In this document: one piece after another, positions 33,504 through 43,856 of the stretch
How positions within the stretch are numbered: the stretch's first letter is position 1
Layout: every line of letters starts with the position of its first letter
DNA from: Aestuariirhabdus litorea
GTDB lineage: Bacteria; Pseudomonadota; Gammaproteobacteria; Pseudomonadales; Aestuariirhabdaceae
Assembly: GCF_003864255.1 (NCBI RefSeq)
Contig: NZ_QWEZ01000002.1
Location: 558,001 to 622,000, forward strand
DNA length: 64,000 nucleotides
Direction: 5' to 3'
Translations under genes and position numbers: made by a program
The notes under the pieces: model-generated
The model's database searches: none
The model's input: the letters and a program-made list of their open reading frames with translations, nothing else
Told to the model about the DNA's origin: nothing

Positions 33504-34367
33504 TTAACGACGCTCGCTGAGTTTGAGGTTGTCCCAGATTTTAAGGCTGGGCGCGGCCTGGTTCAGGGTGTAGAAGTGCAATCCCGGCGCACCGCCCTCC
33601 AGCAGGCGTTCGCACATTTGGGTCACCACCTCTTCGCCAAAGCGCTGGATGGAGACGATATCATCGCCATAGGCTTCAAGCTGCTTGCGGATCCAACGGG
33701 GAATTTCGGCGCCGCAGGCATCGGAAAAACGCGCCAGCTTGGAGTAGTTGGTGATCGGCATGATGCCGGGCATGATCGGGATGTCGATGCCAACGGACTC
33801 GCAACGATCCACAAAGTGGAAGTAGCTGTCGGCGTTGAAAAAATACTGGGTGATGGCCGCATCGGCGCCCGCTTCTACCTTGCGCTTGAAGTTGAGCAGA
33901 TCCCGTTCGGCGTTGGGCGCCTGGGGATGGACCTCCGGGTAGGCCGCCACCTCGATCTCAAAATGGTCTCCGCTGTGTTCGCGAATCAGGCTCACCAGCT
34001 CGTTGGCGTAACGCACCTCGCTGCTGGCCAATCCCATCCCTGAGGGCAGGTCACCCCGCAGGGCGACGATACGCTGGATATCGTTAGCGCGGTAGTGGTC
34101 CAGCAGGTCGAGGATCTCCTGCTTGCTGTCGCCAACGCAGGAAAGGTGGGGTGCGGTAGGGACACCGGTGCTCTGCTGGGCGCCCAGTACGGTACTGACG
34201 GTGCGGTCGCGGGTGGAGCCGCCGGCACCATAAGTGACCGAGAAAAAATCGGGTTGGTAACTGGCCAGCTGTTGGGCGGTAGCCAACAGGTTGGCAGCGC
34301 CAGCGTCGGTCTTGGTGGGGAAAAACTCGAAGCTGTAGCGCTTAAGGAATCGGTTTTGTGTGTTCAT
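33504..34367 (-). CDS. metF: 5,10-methylenetetrahydrofolate reductase MetF
   Basis: FAD-dependent TIM-barrel enzyme of 287 residues producing 5-methyl-THF for methionine synthase. SFEFFPTKTD at the N-terminus contains the catalytic Glu, DFFSVTYGAGGSTRD and ALRGDLPSG are family signatures, AAYPEVHPQAP binds FAD/folate and AITQYFFNADSYF is conserved. It is the last gene of the sahR-metK-ahcY-metF operon, 63 bases after ahcY, where a G6C/GC6 stem (34387-34412) occurs. Confidence 0.97.
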   Translation of the reverse strand: MNTQNRFLKRYSFEFFPTKTDAGAANLLATAQQLASYQPDFFSVTYGAGGSTRDRTVSTVLGAQQSTGVPTAPHLSCVGDSKQEILDLLDHYRANDIQRIVALRGDLPSGMGLASSEVRYANELVSLIREHSGDHFEIEVAAYPEVHPQAPNAERDLLNFKRKVEAGADAAITQYFFNADSYFHFVDRCESVGIDIPIMPGIMPITNYSKLARFSDACGAEIPRWIRKQLEAYGDDIVSIQRFGEEVVTQMCERLLEGGAPGLHFYTLNQAAPSLKIWDNLKLSERR

Positions 34368-34430
34368 GGCCTTGTCTTTATGGTGAGGGGGGCAACCACC
34401 CTGTCGCCCCCCGGTGGACCTGTACGGCTA

Positions 34431-35804
34431 TCAGTACTTGTAGTCGTCGCTTTTGTAGGGGCCTTCCACATCGACCTTGATGTAGTTTGCCTGGGCATCG
34501 GTGAGACGGGTGATCACCCCTCCAAAACCTTCGACCATATGGCGGGCCACCTCTTCATCGAGCTTCTTGGGCAGTACCTTGACGTAGACGTTGGCAGCGC
34601 GTTCGGCTTCGGGCAGGTCGGCAAATTTCTTCTCCCACAGGTAGATCTGGGCCAGCACCTGATCGGCAAAGGAGCCGTCCATCACCCGGGAGGGATGACC
34701 GGTGGCGTTGCCCAGGTTGACCAGGCGCCCCTCGGACAGCAGGATCAGGTAGTCCTTGGCGGCGCGATCCCGGTAGACCTTGTGGACCTGCGGCTTGACC
34801 TCGTCCCACTCCCAGTGCTCGCGCATAAAGGCGGTGTCGATCTCGTTGTCAAAGTGGCCGATGTTGCACACCACCGCTCCGGTCTTCAGTGCTTGCAGCA
34901 TATTTTTGTCGCACACATTGGTGTTACCGGTGGTGGTGACGATCAGGTCAGTGTTGCTGAGCAGTGCGCGGTTAACACAGTCAAGCTCGCCGGTATTGAT
35001 GCCGTCGATGTAGGGGGACACCACCTCGAAGCCATCCATGCAGGCCTGCATGGCACAGATCGGGTCAATCTCGGTGACCCGCACGATCATACCCTCCTGG
35101 CGCAGGGAGGCAGCGGAGCCCTTACCGACGTCGCCGTAACCCACTACCAGCGCCTTTTTGCCGGACAGCAGGTGATCGGTACCGCGCTTGATGGCGTCAT
35201 TGAGGCTGTGGCGGCAGCCGTACTTGTTGTCGTTCTTGCTCTTGGTGATGGAGTCATTGACGTTGATGGCCGGTACCTTGAGGCTGCCTTCGTCCAGCAT
35301 CTCCAGCAGGCGGTGAACGCCAGTGGTGGTCTCCTCGGAGATGCCGTGGCAGTTGGCCAGCACGGCCGGGTATTTTTCGTGCAGAATCTGGGTCAGGTCG
35401 CCGCCGTCATCGAGGATCATGTTGGCACCCCAATCAGCGCCTGCCTTCTGGATGGTCTGCTCGATGCACCACCAGAACTCCTCCTCGGTCTCACCCTTCC
35501 AGGCGAACACGGGGATACCGGCGGCGGCGATGGCGGCAGCGGCATGATCCTGTGTCGAGAAGATGTTGCAGGAGGACCAGCGCACCTCGGCACCGAGGGC
35601 GATCAGGGTTTCGATCAGCACTGCGGTCTGGATGGTCATGTGGATACAACCCATGATGCGGGCACCCGCCAGGGGCTTGCTGTCGGCGTACTTGGCGCGC
35701 AGCGCCATCAGGGCCGGCATCTCGGTTTCTGCAATGTCAATCTCTTTGCGTCCCCAGCTGGCCAGGGAGAGGTCGGCGACCTTGTAATCGGTAAACGTGC
35801 TCAT
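34431..35804 (-). CDS. ahcY: Adenosylhomocysteinase AhcY
   Basis: NAD-dependent S-adenosylhomocysteine hydrolase of 457 residues that clears the inhibitor SAH formed by methyltransferases. [16 protein letters not shown] and [15 protein letters not shown] are substrate-binding signatures, NAD binding is at [15 protein letters not shown], and the C-terminus ends YKSDDYKY, which reaches the neighbouring subunit's cofactor. There is no SAH riboswitch in the short metK-ahcY gap; control is more likely through SahR at the head of the operon. Confidence 0.98.
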   Translation of the reverse strand: MSTFTDYKVADLSLASWGRKEIDIAETEMPALMALRAKYADSKPLAGARIMGCIHMTIQTAVLIETLIALGAEVRWSSCNIFSTQDHAAAAIAAAGIPVFAWKGETEEEFWWCIEQTIQKAGADWGANMILDDGGDLTQILHEKYPAVLANCHGISEETTTGVHRLLEMLDEGSLKVPAINVNDSITKSKNDNKYGCRHSLNDAIKRGTDHLLSGKKALVVGYGDVGKGSAASLRQEGMIVRVTEIDPICAMQACMDGFEVVSPYIDGINTGELDCVNRALLSNTDLIVTTTGNTNVCDKNMLQALKTGAVVCNIGHFDNEIDTAFMREHWEWDEVKPQVHKVYRDRAAKDYLILLSEGRLVNLGNATGHPSRVMDGSFADQVLAQIYLWEKKFADLPEAERAANVYVKVLPKKLDEEVARHMVEGFGGVITRLTDAQANYIKVDVEGPYKSDDYKY

Positions 35805-35826
35805 TGGAAAACTCCTGTGTCGAGCG

Positions 35827-35851
35827 GGCGACCGCCGCCAGTGCGGTCGCC
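35827..35851 (-). promoter_or_regulatory. Stem-loop between metK and ahcY
   Basis: GGCGACCGC (35827-35835) pairs with GCGGTCGCC (35843-35851) over a 7-base loop. Located between metK stop and ahcY start, without a U-run. It may be an intercistronic stability or processing element; it does not resemble the SAH riboswitch. Confidence 0.45.
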
Positions 35852-35867
35852 GGGATAAGGGGGGGGG

Positions 35868-37022
35868 TTAGAGCGCCTTGGCCAGCTCGGCAGCCTTGTC
35901 GGTCTTTTCCCAGGTAAAGTTGTCGCCTTCGCGGCCGAAGTGGCCGTAGGCCGCGGTGGGACGGTAGATCGGGCGACGCAGGTCAAGCATGTCGATCAGT
36001 CCCTGGGGGCGCAGGTCGAAGTGCTCGCGCACCAGGGTACTGATCGCCTCGTCGCTGAGCTTGCCGGTGCCGAAAGTGTTGACGGCGATAGAGGTGGGCT
36101 CCGCTACGCCGATGGCGTAGGAGACCTGGATTTCGCAGCGGTCCGCGAGGCCCGCGGCCACGATGTTTTTGGCAACGTAGCGTCCGGCGTAGGCGGCTGA
36201 GCGGTCAACCTTGGAGGGGTCCTTGCCGGAGAAAGCTCCACCTCCGTGGCGTGCGGCACCGCCGTAGGTGTCGACGATGATCTTGCGCCCGGTCAGGCCG
36301 CAGTCACCCACGGGTCCGCCGATGATGAACTGGCCGGTGGGGTTGATGTGGAAGCGGGTGCCCGCGTGCAGCCACTCGGCGGGCAGGACAGGCTTGATGA
36401 TCTCCTCCAGTACGGCTTCACGCAGGTCGGCCTGCTTGATGTTGGCATCGTGCTGGGTGGAAAGTACCACCGCCTCGATGGCCACCGGCTGGCCGTTTTC
36501 GTAGCGCAGGGTAACCTGGCTCTTGGCGTCGGGGCGCAACCAGGGCAATACATTTTTCTTGCGTAGCTGGGCCTGGCGTTCCACCAGCCGGTGCGAGTAG
36601 AAGATCGGGGCGGGCATCAGCACCTCGGTCTCATTGGTGGCGTAGCCGAACATCAGCCCCTGGTCGCCGGCGCCCAGGTCCTTGTTGTCACCCTCGTCAA
36701 CACCCATGGCAATGTCGTGGGACTGCTTGCCGATGGCGTTCAGTACGGCGCAGGAAGCGCCGTCAAAACCCACCTCGGAGCTGTTGTAGCCGATGTCGAG
36801 AATCACGTCCCGGACCACATCCTCCAGATCGACGTAGGTGGAGGTGCGGACCTCGCCGGCGATTACCGCCATACCGGTCTTGACCAGGGTCTCAACGGCG
36901 ACGCGCGCGTGGGGGTCGTCAGAGATGATGGCGTCGAGGATGGCATCGGAGATCTGGTCCGCCATCTTGTCGGGATGTCCCTCGGACACCGACTCGGAGG
37001 TAAAAATCGCATATTCGCTCAT
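35868..37022 (-). CDS. metK: S-adenosylmethionine synthetase MetK
   Basis: Methionine adenosyltransferase of 384 residues. [21 protein letters not shown] holds the ATP/Mg-binding His and Asp, [16 protein letters not shown] is the signature hexapeptide region, and [19 protein letters not shown] is the phosphate-binding loop. It is 15 bases after sahR and upstream of ahcY on the same strand, making a compact SAM synthesis-recycling operon. Confidence 0.98.
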   Translation of the reverse strand: MSEYAIFTSESVSEGHPDKMADQISDAILDAIISDDPHARVAVETLVKTGMAVIAGEVRTSTYVDLEDVVRDVILDIGYNSSEVGFDGASCAVLNAIGKQSHDIAMGVDEGDNKDLGAGDQGLMFGYATNETEVLMPAPIFYSHRLVERQAQLRKKNVLPWLRPDAKSQVTLRYENGQPVAIEAVVLSTQHDANIKQADLREAVLEEIIKPVLPAEWLHAGTRFHINPTGQFIIGGPVGDCGLTGRKIIVDTYGGAARHGGGAFSGKDPSKVDRSAAYAGRYVAKNIVAAGLADRCEIQVSYAIGVAEPTSIAVNTFGTGKLSDEAISTLVREHFDLRPQGLIDMLDLRRPIYRPTAAYGHFGREGDNFTWEKTDKAAELAKAL

Positions 37023-37037
37023 GGCGTCTTCCTGTAG

Positions 37038-38057
37038 CTAAGCAGAGTGCTGTTCATGAAAAGGGAGTGCCGGTTTGTCGAAGCGACGCACCTGCACCTG
37101 GAAACCGTTACGTTGCCCCAGAAAGAGGCTGTTTCCCGCGACCAACCCGGCGCGCTGCGCCCAGTCGGAAAATTCGTCGGGCTCGAAGCCCAGCCAGAGA
37201 TCCCCGCAGGCATCGCGAACCCAGCTCTGGTCGTGGGAGCAGAGGTCGGTGATCACCAGTCGACCGCCGGGATTCAGCAGGCTGGCGGCCTGCTCAATCA
37301 TCTCTTCCGGCGAGGGCACATGGTGCAGCACCATGTTGATGACGATGGCATCAGCCCTGAGTTCGCGGGCCAGGCCGTCGGCAGTGGTGCCCTGGATAAA
37401 ATGGACATTGTCGAGCTGCTGCTGCCGGGCAAAGGCGCGGGACTTCTCCAGCATGGGGTGGGCGTTGTCGATGGCGTAGACCGCGTCAAAGTGGGGTGCC
37501 AGCTCCGCCAGGAAGGCCCCCTCACCGGGACCAATCTCAATGGCCAGCTGGTGGCGGTCCAGGTTGCCGCCCAGCAGCAGCTCCCGGGCCCCCTCGGCGT
37601 ACTGGCCGTAATCGGCAATCAGTTCCTGTTGCTGGCGAAACTTGTCGGCATGGCGGGCAAAAAACTCGCGGGAGCTTTGGGCGCGCTGCTGCTGGATGGC
37701 GTCCACCCGTGCCTGAATGCTGGGCGCCAGCTCGGTGCGGTCCAGGCTGTTGAAGAGGCTGGACTGCAGTTCGGCGCCAAGGTCGCAAGGCTCGGCCAGG
37801 GCGCGGCGGTAGAAGATGGAGTTGCCTTCGCGACGGGTGTCGACCAGGCCGGCGGTGGACAGCACCTTGAGGTGGTGACTCATGCCCGATTGCTTCACAT
37901 CAAAGATGGTGCACAGCTCCAGGACCCCGAAGGAGTTGCTCTTGAGTACCCGCAGCACTTGCAGGCGCAGAGGGTCCGCACTGGCCTTGCAAAGGCGGGT
38001 GAGCAGGTCAAAGGCATCCGGGGAGGCCTGGGGGGGGCAGGGGTTGGAGGCTAACAT
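37038..38057 (-). CDS. sahR: SahR-type ArsR repressor fused to a SAM-dependent methyltransferase domain
   Basis: Fusion protein of 339 residues. The N-terminal winged helix (residues about 10-90) has the ArsR recognition region VKQSGMSHHLKVLSTAGLVDTRREGNS-type layout, with no Cys metal site. The C-terminal class I methyltransferase domain (about 150-320) has motif I AIEIGPGEGAFLAEL and NMVLHHVPSPEEM. This is the architecture described for SahR, a repressor that senses S-adenosylhomocysteine and controls ahcY, metK and metF. Here it heads exactly that operon. Start 38057 leaves a palindromic operator (38097-38120) in the promoter; an upstream ATG at 38093 would abut it. Confidence 0.88.
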   Translation of the reverse strand: MLASNPCPPQASPDAFDLLTRLCKASADPLRLQVLRVLKSNSFGVLELCTIFDVKQSGMSHHLKVLSTAGLVDTRREGNSIFYRRALAEPCDLGAELQSSLFNSLDRTELAPSIQARVDAIQQQRAQSSREFFARHADKFRQQQELIADYGQYAEGARELLLGGNLDRHQLAIEIGPGEGAFLAELAPHFDAVYAIDNAHPMLEKSRAFARQQQLDNVHFIQGTTADGLARELRADAIVINMVLHHVPSPEEMIEQAASLLNPGGRLVITDLCSHDQSWVRDACGDLWLGFEPDEFSDWAQRAGLVAGNSLFLGQRNGFQVQVRRFDKPALPFHEQHSA

Positions 38058-38096
38058 GGAGCGAAGTCTAGCAGCGGGGTGTGGGGTCCGCAAGAT

Positions 38097-38120
38097 CTAT
38101 ATTGAAATATTTTGATATAG
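38097..38120. promoter_or_regulatory. Candidate SahR operator palindrome
   Basis: A 24-bp near-perfect palindrome: CTATAT at the left, ATATAG at the right and a central AAATATTT, with 20 of 24 positions symmetric. It lies 40-63 bases before the sahR start codon and between sahR and the divergent tkt. Its AT-rich dyad and location suit autoregulation of the sahR-metK-ahcY-metF operon. A similar ATCAA/TTGAT-like core is reported for SahR sites, but I am working from memory. Confidence 0.7.
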
Positions 38121-38280
38121 GTTCTGTGGTGGTGTAAATCGGGGGCGGGCAGCAGAAAGCCGGGTAAAAACTGTGATTTTTTTGAGCAATTCATTGCCGC
38201 TGGCAGCAATAAAGGAGAAAATACCGCCCCAATTTTTACCCTACGGTGCTACCGTAATCCCCCCTACAGGAGCCTCCCCT

Positions 38281-40275
38281 ATGTCTTCCCGTCGCCTGCG
38301 AGCCAATGCCATCCGCGCCCTGAGTATGGATGCCGTGCAAAAAGCCAAAAGTGGACACCCCGGAGCCCCGATGGGCATGGCCGATATCGCGGAGGTGCTC
38401 TGGCGCGATTACCTGCAGCACAACCCGGCTAACCCCAACTGGGCCAACCGTGACCGTTTTGTGCTCTCCAACGGTCATGGCTCCATGCTGATCTACTCCC
38501 TGTTGCACCTGACCGGTTATGACCTCGGTATCGAGGATCTGAAAAACTTCCGCCAGTTGCACTCCAGGACCGCAGGCCACCCCGAGTATGGCTACGCGCC
38601 CGGAGTGGAAACCACCACTGGCCCCCTGGGGCAGGGAATCGCCAACGCGGTGGGTATGGCGGTGGCTGAGAAAGCGCTGGCGGCGCAGTTCAATCGCGAT
38701 GGCCACTCGATCGTCGACCACAACACCTATGTATTCCTGGGCGACGGCTGCCTGATGGAGGGGATCTCCCACGAGGTGTGCTCGCTGGCCGGTACCCTGG
38801 GCCTCGGCAAACTGATCGCTTTCTATGACGATAACGGCATCTCCATCGATGGTGAGGTCGAGGGCTGGTTTACCGATGACACCCCCAAGCGCTTTGAGGC
38901 CTATGGCTGGCAGGTGATTCCCGCAGTTGACGGCCACGACCCCGAGGCGATCACCGCCGCGGTGGAGCAGGCCCGCGCTAACACTGAGCAGCCCACCCTG
39001 ATCTGCTGCAAGACCATTATCGGATTCGGCTCCCCCAACAAAGAGGGGAAAGAGGATTGTCACGGTGCTCCCCTGGGTGACGATGAGATCGCGCTCACCC
39101 GCCAGCGCCTGGGTTGGGAGTATGGCCCCTTCGAAGTGCCCGCCGAGCTCTATGCCGAGTGGGACGCCAAAGCCGCAGGGGAGGCCCGCGAAGCCAGCTG
39201 GAATGAGGCCTTCGCCGCTTACCAAAAGGCCTACCCGGAGCTGGCCGCCGAGTTCCTGCGCCGTAGCCGTGGTGAACTGCCCGCCGACTTCTCTGCCAAG
39301 GCCCAGGCCTATATCGAGCAGTGCCAGCAGGAGGGTGCCACCATCGCCAGCCGTAAGGCATCGCAGAACACCCTTAACGCCTTCGGCCCCCTGCTGCCCG
39401 AGCTGCTGGGCGGCTCCGCCGACCTGGCCGGTTCCAACCTGACCCTGTGGAGCGGGTGCAAGGGGATCAGCAAGCAGGATGCCAGTGGCAACTACCTCTA
39501 CTATGGGGTCCGCGAGTTTGGCATGAGCGCCATCATGAACGGTATCGCCCTGCACGGTGGCTTTGTTCCCTACGGCGCCACCTTCCTGATCTTCATGGAG
39601 TACGCCCGCAACGCCGTACGTATGGCGGCGCTGATGAAGCAACGCAGTATCTTTGTCTTCACCCATGACTCCATTGGCCTGGGTGAGGATGGACCGACCC
39701 ACCAGCCGGTCGAGCAGCTCACCAGCCTGCGCACCACCCCCAACATGAACACCTGGCGCCCCTGTGACACCGTCGAGTCGGCGGTGGCCTGGAAGAGTGC
39801 CCTTGAGCGGACCGATGGCCCCTCTGCACTGATCTTCTCGCGCCAGAACCTGCCCCACCAGCCCCGGGACGCCGAGCAGTTGGCTAACGTGGCCCGCGGT
39901 GGCTACATCCTTAGCGATTGCGAGGGCACCCCCGAGCTGATCCTGATCGCCACCGGCTCCGAGATTGAATTGGCGCTGGCCGGCGCCGAGCAGCTGCGCG
40001 CCAAAGGAGCCCGCGTGCGGGTGGTCTCCATGCCGTGCACCGAGCGCTTTGAGGAGCAGGAGGTAGAGTACAAGTTGTCGGTTCTGCCGCTGGAGGTTTC
40101 TGCCCGGGTAGCGATCGAAGCCAGCCACGCCGACTATTGGTACAAGTACGTCGGCTTTGACGGCCGGGTACTGGGTATGACCAGCTTTGGCGAGTCCGCC
40201 CCCGCCGCAGACCTGTTCCGGGAGTTCGGATTTACCGTCGAGAACCTGGTCAGTATCGCCGAGGAGCTGCTGTAG
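38281..40275 (+). CDS. tkt: Transketolase
   Basis: Thiamine-diphosphate enzyme of 664 residues moving two-carbon units in the pentose phosphate pathway. [17 protein letters not shown] near the N-terminus, the ThDP-binding [23 protein letters not shown] and the C-terminal [20 protein letters not shown] are classical. The start is ATG 38281, with AGGAG 8 bases upstream; a longer frame from 38173 has unrelated N-terminal residues. It is followed at 7 bases by epd, linking erythrose-4-phosphate production to its use. Confidence 0.98.
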   Translation: MSSRRLRANAIRALSMDAVQKAKSGHPGAPMGMADIAEVLWRDYLQHNPANPNWANRDRFVLSNGHGSMLIYSLLHLTGYDLGIEDLKNFRQLHSRTAGHPEYGYAPGVETTTGPLGQGIANAVGMAVAEKALAAQFNRDGHSIVDHNTYVFLGDGCLMEGISHEVCSLAGTLGLGKLIAFYDDNGISIDGEVEGWFTDDTPKRFEAYGWQVIPAVDGHDPEAITAAVEQARANTEQPTLICCKTIIGFGSPNKEGKEDCHGAPLGDDEIALTRQRLGWEYGPFEVPAELYAEWDAKAAGEAREASWNEAFAAYQKAYPELAAEFLRRSRGELPADFSAKAQAYIEQCQQEGATIASRKASQNTLNAFGPLLPELLGGSADLAGSNLTLWSGCKGISKQDASGNYLYYGVREFGMSAIMNGIALHGGFVPYGATFLIFMEYARNAVRMAALMKQRSIFVFTHDSIGLGEDGPTHQPVEQLTSLRTTPNMNTWRPCDTVESAVAWKSALERTDGPSALIFSRQNLPHQPRDAEQLANVARGGYILSDCEGTPELILIATGSEIELALAGAEQLRAKGARVRVVSMPCTERFEEQEVEYKLSVLPLEVSARVAIEASHADYWYKYVGFDGRVLGMTSFGESAPAADLFREFGFTVENLVSIAEELL

Positions 40276-40282
40276 TCGACCG

Positions 40283-41323
40283 ATGAGCTACCGTATCGCG
40301 ATCAACGGTTACGGCCGCATCGGCCAGTGCATCCTGCGTGCACTGTACGAGTGCGGCTACCGCGACCGTTTGCAGCCGGTGGCGATCAACGAACTCTCGG
40401 ATCTGGCGACCATCGCCTACCTGACCCGCTACGACACCACCCACGGACGTTTTCCATTGCCGGTGGAGCAGAGTGATGATGGCCTGTTGATCGGCAGCGA
40501 CCTGATTCGGGTGTTCAACGAAGAGAACCCTGCGCGCTTGCCCTGGCGAGAGCTGGGGGTGGATCTTGTGCTGGAGTGTACCGGCACCTGCCCGGATCGT
40601 CTCCACGGCCAGCGCCACCTTGACAGTGGTGCCGGCCGTCTTTTGATCTCACGGCCGACCGCCGGAGCGGTGGATGCCACCGTGGTGTTTGGCTTTAACG
40701 AAGCGGTACTGGGCGCCGAGCAGCGGGTGGTCTCCAACGCCTCCTGCACCACCAACGGTATCGTGCCGGTACTGCGCCTGTTGCACGAGCAGTTGGGTAT
40801 TGAACAGGGCATGATCACCACCATCCACTCGGCGATGAATGACCAGCCCGTAATCGACTCGCGCCACCACAGCGACCTGCGCCTGGCGCGCAGTGCAATG
40901 CAGTCCATCGTCCCCGTCGATACCGGCCTGGCCCTCGGAATCGGGCGTCTGTTGCCGGAGCTGGCGGATCGCTTCCAGGCCCTGCACATGCGGGTGCCCA
41001 CCAGCAACGTATCGCTGATGGATGTGACCCTTAACCTGTCGCGCGCTATCGATACCACCGCACTGAACCGACTGCTGCAGGATGCCAGCCGGGGCTCCCT
41101 CCGGGGTCTGCTCGGCTTCAGCGACGAACCGCTGGCGTCGGTAGATTTCAACCACGATCGCCACTCGGCCACCATCGACGCCACCCAGACCCGGGTGTGT
41201 GGCGATCGCATGGTCAAGCTGGTGGCCTGGTTTGATAATGAGTGGGGCTACAGCAACCGTATGCTGGACGTGACAGCCCATTGGCTGACCGCGGCCCTAG
41301 GCGAAATACCTCCCACCTCTTGA
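40283..41323 (+). CDS. epd: D-erythrose-4-phosphate dehydrogenase (Epd/GapB)
   Basis: GAPDH-family enzyme of 346 residues. The NAD fold begins MSYRIAINGYGRIGQ, the catalytic Cys is in SNASCTTNGIVPVL, the His lies after SLMDVTLNL-type strand and the C-terminus has WFDNEWGYSNRM. Placement between tkt and pgk is the arrangement of epd, which supplies 4-phosphoerythronate for PLP synthesis; a GAPDH role cannot be excluded from sequence. The second Cys usual in the CTTNC motif is Gly here, which is not required for catalysis. Confidence 0.9.
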   Translation: MSYRIAINGYGRIGQCILRALYECGYRDRLQPVAINELSDLATIAYLTRYDTTHGRFPLPVEQSDDGLLIGSDLIRVFNEENPARLPWRELGVDLVLECTGTCPDRLHGQRHLDSGAGRLLISRPTAGAVDATVVFGFNEAVLGAEQRVVSNASCTTNGIVPVLRLLHEQLGIEQGMITTIHSAMNDQPVIDSRHHSDLRLARSAMQSIVPVDTGLALGIGRLLPELADRFQALHMRVPTSNVSLMDVTLNLSRAIDTTALNRLLQDASRGSLRGLLGFSDEPLASVDFNHDRHSATIDATQTRVCGDRMVKLVAWFDNEWGYSNRMLDVTAHWLTAALGEIPPTS

Positions 41324-41360
41324 ATGGCCCCAGGGGCCCGACCAATAAAGGAACTGAGTG

Positions 41361-42524
41361 ATGTCCGTAATTAAGATGAGTGAACTGGATCTGGCGGGTA
41401 AGCGAGTACTGATCCGTGAAGATCTCAACGTTCCGGTAAAAGATGGCAAGGTCACTTCGGACGCCCGTATTCGCGCCGCCCTGCCGACCATCCGCCACGC
41501 CCTTGATGCAGGGGCCCGCGTGATGCTGATGTCCCATCTGGGCCGGCCGGTCGAGGGCGAGCCCGCTGCTGAGTTCTCCCTTACGCCGGTCGCGGACCAC
41601 CTGTCCACCCTGCTGGGCTGCCCTGTTCGCCTGGAGAGTAACTATCTATCGGGTGTCGAGATCGCCGACGGCGAGCTGGTACTGCTGGAAAACGTGCGCT
41701 TTAACAACGGTGAAAAGAGCGATGACGAGACTCTCTCCCGCGCCTATGCCGCCCTCTGCGACATCTTTGTGATGGATGCCTTCGGCACCGCTCACCGTGC
41801 CCAGGCCTCTACCCACGGGGTGGCAAAATTTGCGCCGGTGGCCTGCGCCGGACCGCTGTTGTCCGCTGAACTCGAGGCTCTGGGCAAGGCACTGGATAAC
41901 CCCCAACGTCCACTGGTAGCGATAGTCGGCGGTTCCAAGGTCTCTACCAAGCTGACGGTGCTGGAAAGTCTCTCCACCGTGGTGGATCAGCTGATCGTGG
42001 GCGGCGGCATCGCCAATACCTTCCTGGCGGCGGCGGGTAAGCCGGTGGGTAAGTCCCTGTGCGAACAGGATTTGATTCCCCAGGCCAAATCGTTACTGGA
42101 GAAGGTCGATGTACCCATGCCGGTGGATGTGGTGACCGGTAAGGCGTTTTCCGAAACCGCGGCCGCTGAGCAGAAGTCCGTAGAGGCGGTGGCCGAAGAT
42201 GATATGATCTTTGATGTCGGCCCAGCGACCGCCGAGCTCTTCGCCGAGGCGCTCAAAAAAGCGCGCACCATCATCTGGAATGGCCCGGTCGGGGTGTTTG
42301 AATTTGATCAGTTTGGTGAGGGAACCCGGGCGATGTCGATGGCGATTGCTGATAGCAGCGCCTTCTCGATCGCTGGCGGCGGAGACACCCTGGCCGCGGT
42401 CGACAAGTACGGGATCGCCGACAAGGTCTCCTACATCTCCACCGGAGGTGGCGCCTTCCTCGAGTTCGTCGAGGGCAAAACCCTGCCGGCTGTGGCTATA
42501 CTTGAGGAGCGTGCGCGGGGTTAA
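41361..42524 (+). CDS. pgk: Phosphoglycerate kinase
   Basis: Glycolytic kinase of 387 residues. [22 protein letters not shown] carries the substrate-binding Arg and Asp, HLGRP the second phosphate site, [13 protein letters not shown] the hinge region and [17 protein letters not shown] then GGGDTLAAV the nucleotide site. ATG 41361 has AAAGGAACTG upstream (a GTG directly before is unlikely). An intrinsic terminator follows, before fba. Confidence 0.98.
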   Translation: MSVIKMSELDLAGKRVLIREDLNVPVKDGKVTSDARIRAALPTIRHALDAGARVMLMSHLGRPVEGEPAAEFSLTPVADHLSTLLGCPVRLESNYLSGVEIADGELVLLENVRFNNGEKSDDETLSRAYAALCDIFVMDAFGTAHRAQASTHGVAKFAPVACAGPLLSAELEALGKALDNPQRPLVAIVGGSKVSTKLTVLESLSTVVDQLIVGGGIANTFLAAAGKPVGKSLCEQDLIPQAKSLLEKVDVPMPVDVVTGKAFSETAAAEQKSVEAVAEDDMIFDVGPATAELFAEALKKARTIIWNGPVGVFEFDQFGEGTRAMSMAIADSSAFSIAGGGDTLAAVDKYGIADKVSYISTGGGAFLEFVEGKTLPAVAILEERARG

Positions 42525-42547
42525 CGCGCCTTCCGTTCTGGATTATC

Positions 42548-42580
42548 GCCGCAGGCAGAGCGCCTGCGGCTCTCTTTTTT
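42548..42580 (+). terminator. Intrinsic terminator or attenuator between pgk and fba
   Basis: GCCGCAGGC (42548-42556) and GCCTGCGGC (42562-42570) form a perfect 9-bp stem with a 5-base loop, followed directly by TCTCTTTTTT. It should end much of the pgk transcript; fba, 20 bases further, then needs readthrough or its own promoter. Confidence 0.88.
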
Positions 42581-42600
42581 CGACAGTTTGAGGAATCATC

Positions 42601-43665
42601 ATGGCTTTAGTAAGCATGCGCCAATTGCTGGACCACGCCGCCGAGTACGGTTACGGCGTACCGGCGTTCAACGTCAATAACCTGGAACAGATGCGCGCGA
42701 TCATGGAAGCGGCCGACCGTACCGACAGCCCGGTGATTGTGCAGGCCTCCGCCGGCGCGCGTAAATACGCAGGCGCCCCCTTCCTGCGCCACCTGATCCT
42801 GGCTGCGATTGAGGAGTTTCCCCATATCCCGGTTTGCATGCACCAGGACCACGGCACCTCACCCACCGTCTGCCAGCGCTCGATCCAGCTGGGCTTCTCT
42901 TCGGTGATGATGGATGGTTCGTTGATGGACGACGGTAAGACACCCTCCAGCTACGAGTACAACGTCGACGTAACCCGCCGTACCGTGGAGATGGCCCACG
43001 CCTGTGGGGTCTCTGTCGAGGGTGAGCTGGGTTGCCTAGGCTCGCTGGAAACCGGGCAGGCCGGAGAAGAGGATGGGGTCGGTGCCGTGGGTACCCTCAG
43101 CCACGACCAGCTCCTGACCGATCCCGATGAGGCGGCAGATTTCGTCAAGCAGACCGGCGTCGATGCCCTGGCCATCGCCTGTGGTACCAGCCACGGCGCC
43201 TACAAGTTCACCCGCCCGCCCACCGGCGATATCCTGGCGATCGATCGCATCAAGGCGATCCATGAGCGTATTCCTGGCACCCACCTGGTGATGCATGGCT
43301 CCAGCTCTGTGCCCCAGGAGTGGCTCAAGGTGATCAATGAGTTTGGTGGAGAGATCCCGGAGACTTACGGGGTGCCGGTTGAGCAGATCTGCGAAGGGAT
43401 CAAGCACGGGGTTCGCAAGGTGAATATCGATACCGACCTGCGCCTGGCCTCTACCGGGGCGGTGCGTCGCTTCCTGGCCCAGAACACCTCTGAATTTGAC
43501 CCCCGCAAGTACCTCAAAGAGACCACCAAGGCGATGACCGAGATCTGCCTGGCGCGCTATGAGGCCTTTGGCACCGCCGGTAACGCTTCCAAAATCAAGG
43601 TCGATAGCCTTGATCGCATGTTTGAGCGTTACCAGAGCGGCGAGCTGGATCCGCGTATCGCCTGA
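42601..43665 (+). CDS. fba: Class II fructose-1,6-bisphosphate aldolase
   Basis: Zn-dependent aldolase of 354 residues (class IIA/Calvin-type form). [13 protein letters not shown] is at the N-terminus, the metal-site segment CMHQDHG provides Zn His and Asp, [10 protein letters not shown] is conserved, the second His region is [10 protein letters not shown] and the third [12 protein letters not shown], with NIDTDLRLA at the phosphate site. It is in the usual pgk-fba order. A strong terminator follows. Confidence 0.98.
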   Translation: MALVSMRQLLDHAAEYGYGVPAFNVNNLEQMRAIMEAADRTDSPVIVQASAGARKYAGAPFLRHLILAAIEEFPHIPVCMHQDHGTSPTVCQRSIQLGFSSVMMDGSLMDDGKTPSSYEYNVDVTRRTVEMAHACGVSVEGELGCLGSLETGQAGEEDGVGAVGTLSHDQLLTDPDEAADFVKQTGVDALAIACGTSHGAYKFTRPPTGDILAIDRIKAIHERIPGTHLVMHGSSSVPQEWLKVINEFGGEIPETYGVPVEQICEGIKHGVRKVNIDTDLRLASTGAVRRFLAQNTSEFDPRKYLKETTKAMTEICLARYEAFGTAGNASKIKVDSLDRMFERYQSGELDPRIA

Positions 43666-43686
43666 CGGCGGTCGGGAAACAGCAGT

Positions 43687-43712
43687 AAAAGGCGGCCCTG
43701 GCCGCCTTTTTT
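43687..43712 (+). terminator. Intrinsic terminator after fba
   Basis: GGCGGC (43691-43696) and GCCGCC (43701-43706) around a 4-base loop, preceded by AAAA and followed by TTTTTT, so the stem can extend by A-T pairs. Confidence 0.9.
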
Positions 43713-43856
43713 GTGGGCGCCTGTTTTTGGGGCGACGCTCTGTTGGCTTTGTGTATCTGAGAGCAAGGGTCGGTTGATGCGAATTCTCAATAGGGGTACA
43801 ACAACCTGATAACAATCAAAAGATCACGTGATATCAACAGGGATAGTGGGGGAATC

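Noticed and set aside
34095-35858. 587-residue open frame on the + strand opposite metF and ahcY
   Set aside because: It is antisense to two strongly conserved genes in GC-rich DNA and has a low-complexity Val/Gly/His-rich composition.
35805-35867. SAH riboswitch before ahcY
   Set aside because: The gap is only 63 bases and holds a simple GC stem without the conserved SAH-aptamer core; a SahR-type repressor heads the operon.
38236-40128. 630-residue open frame opposite tkt
   Set aside because: Antisense shadow of transketolase with no domain and Gly/Val/Gln-rich translation.
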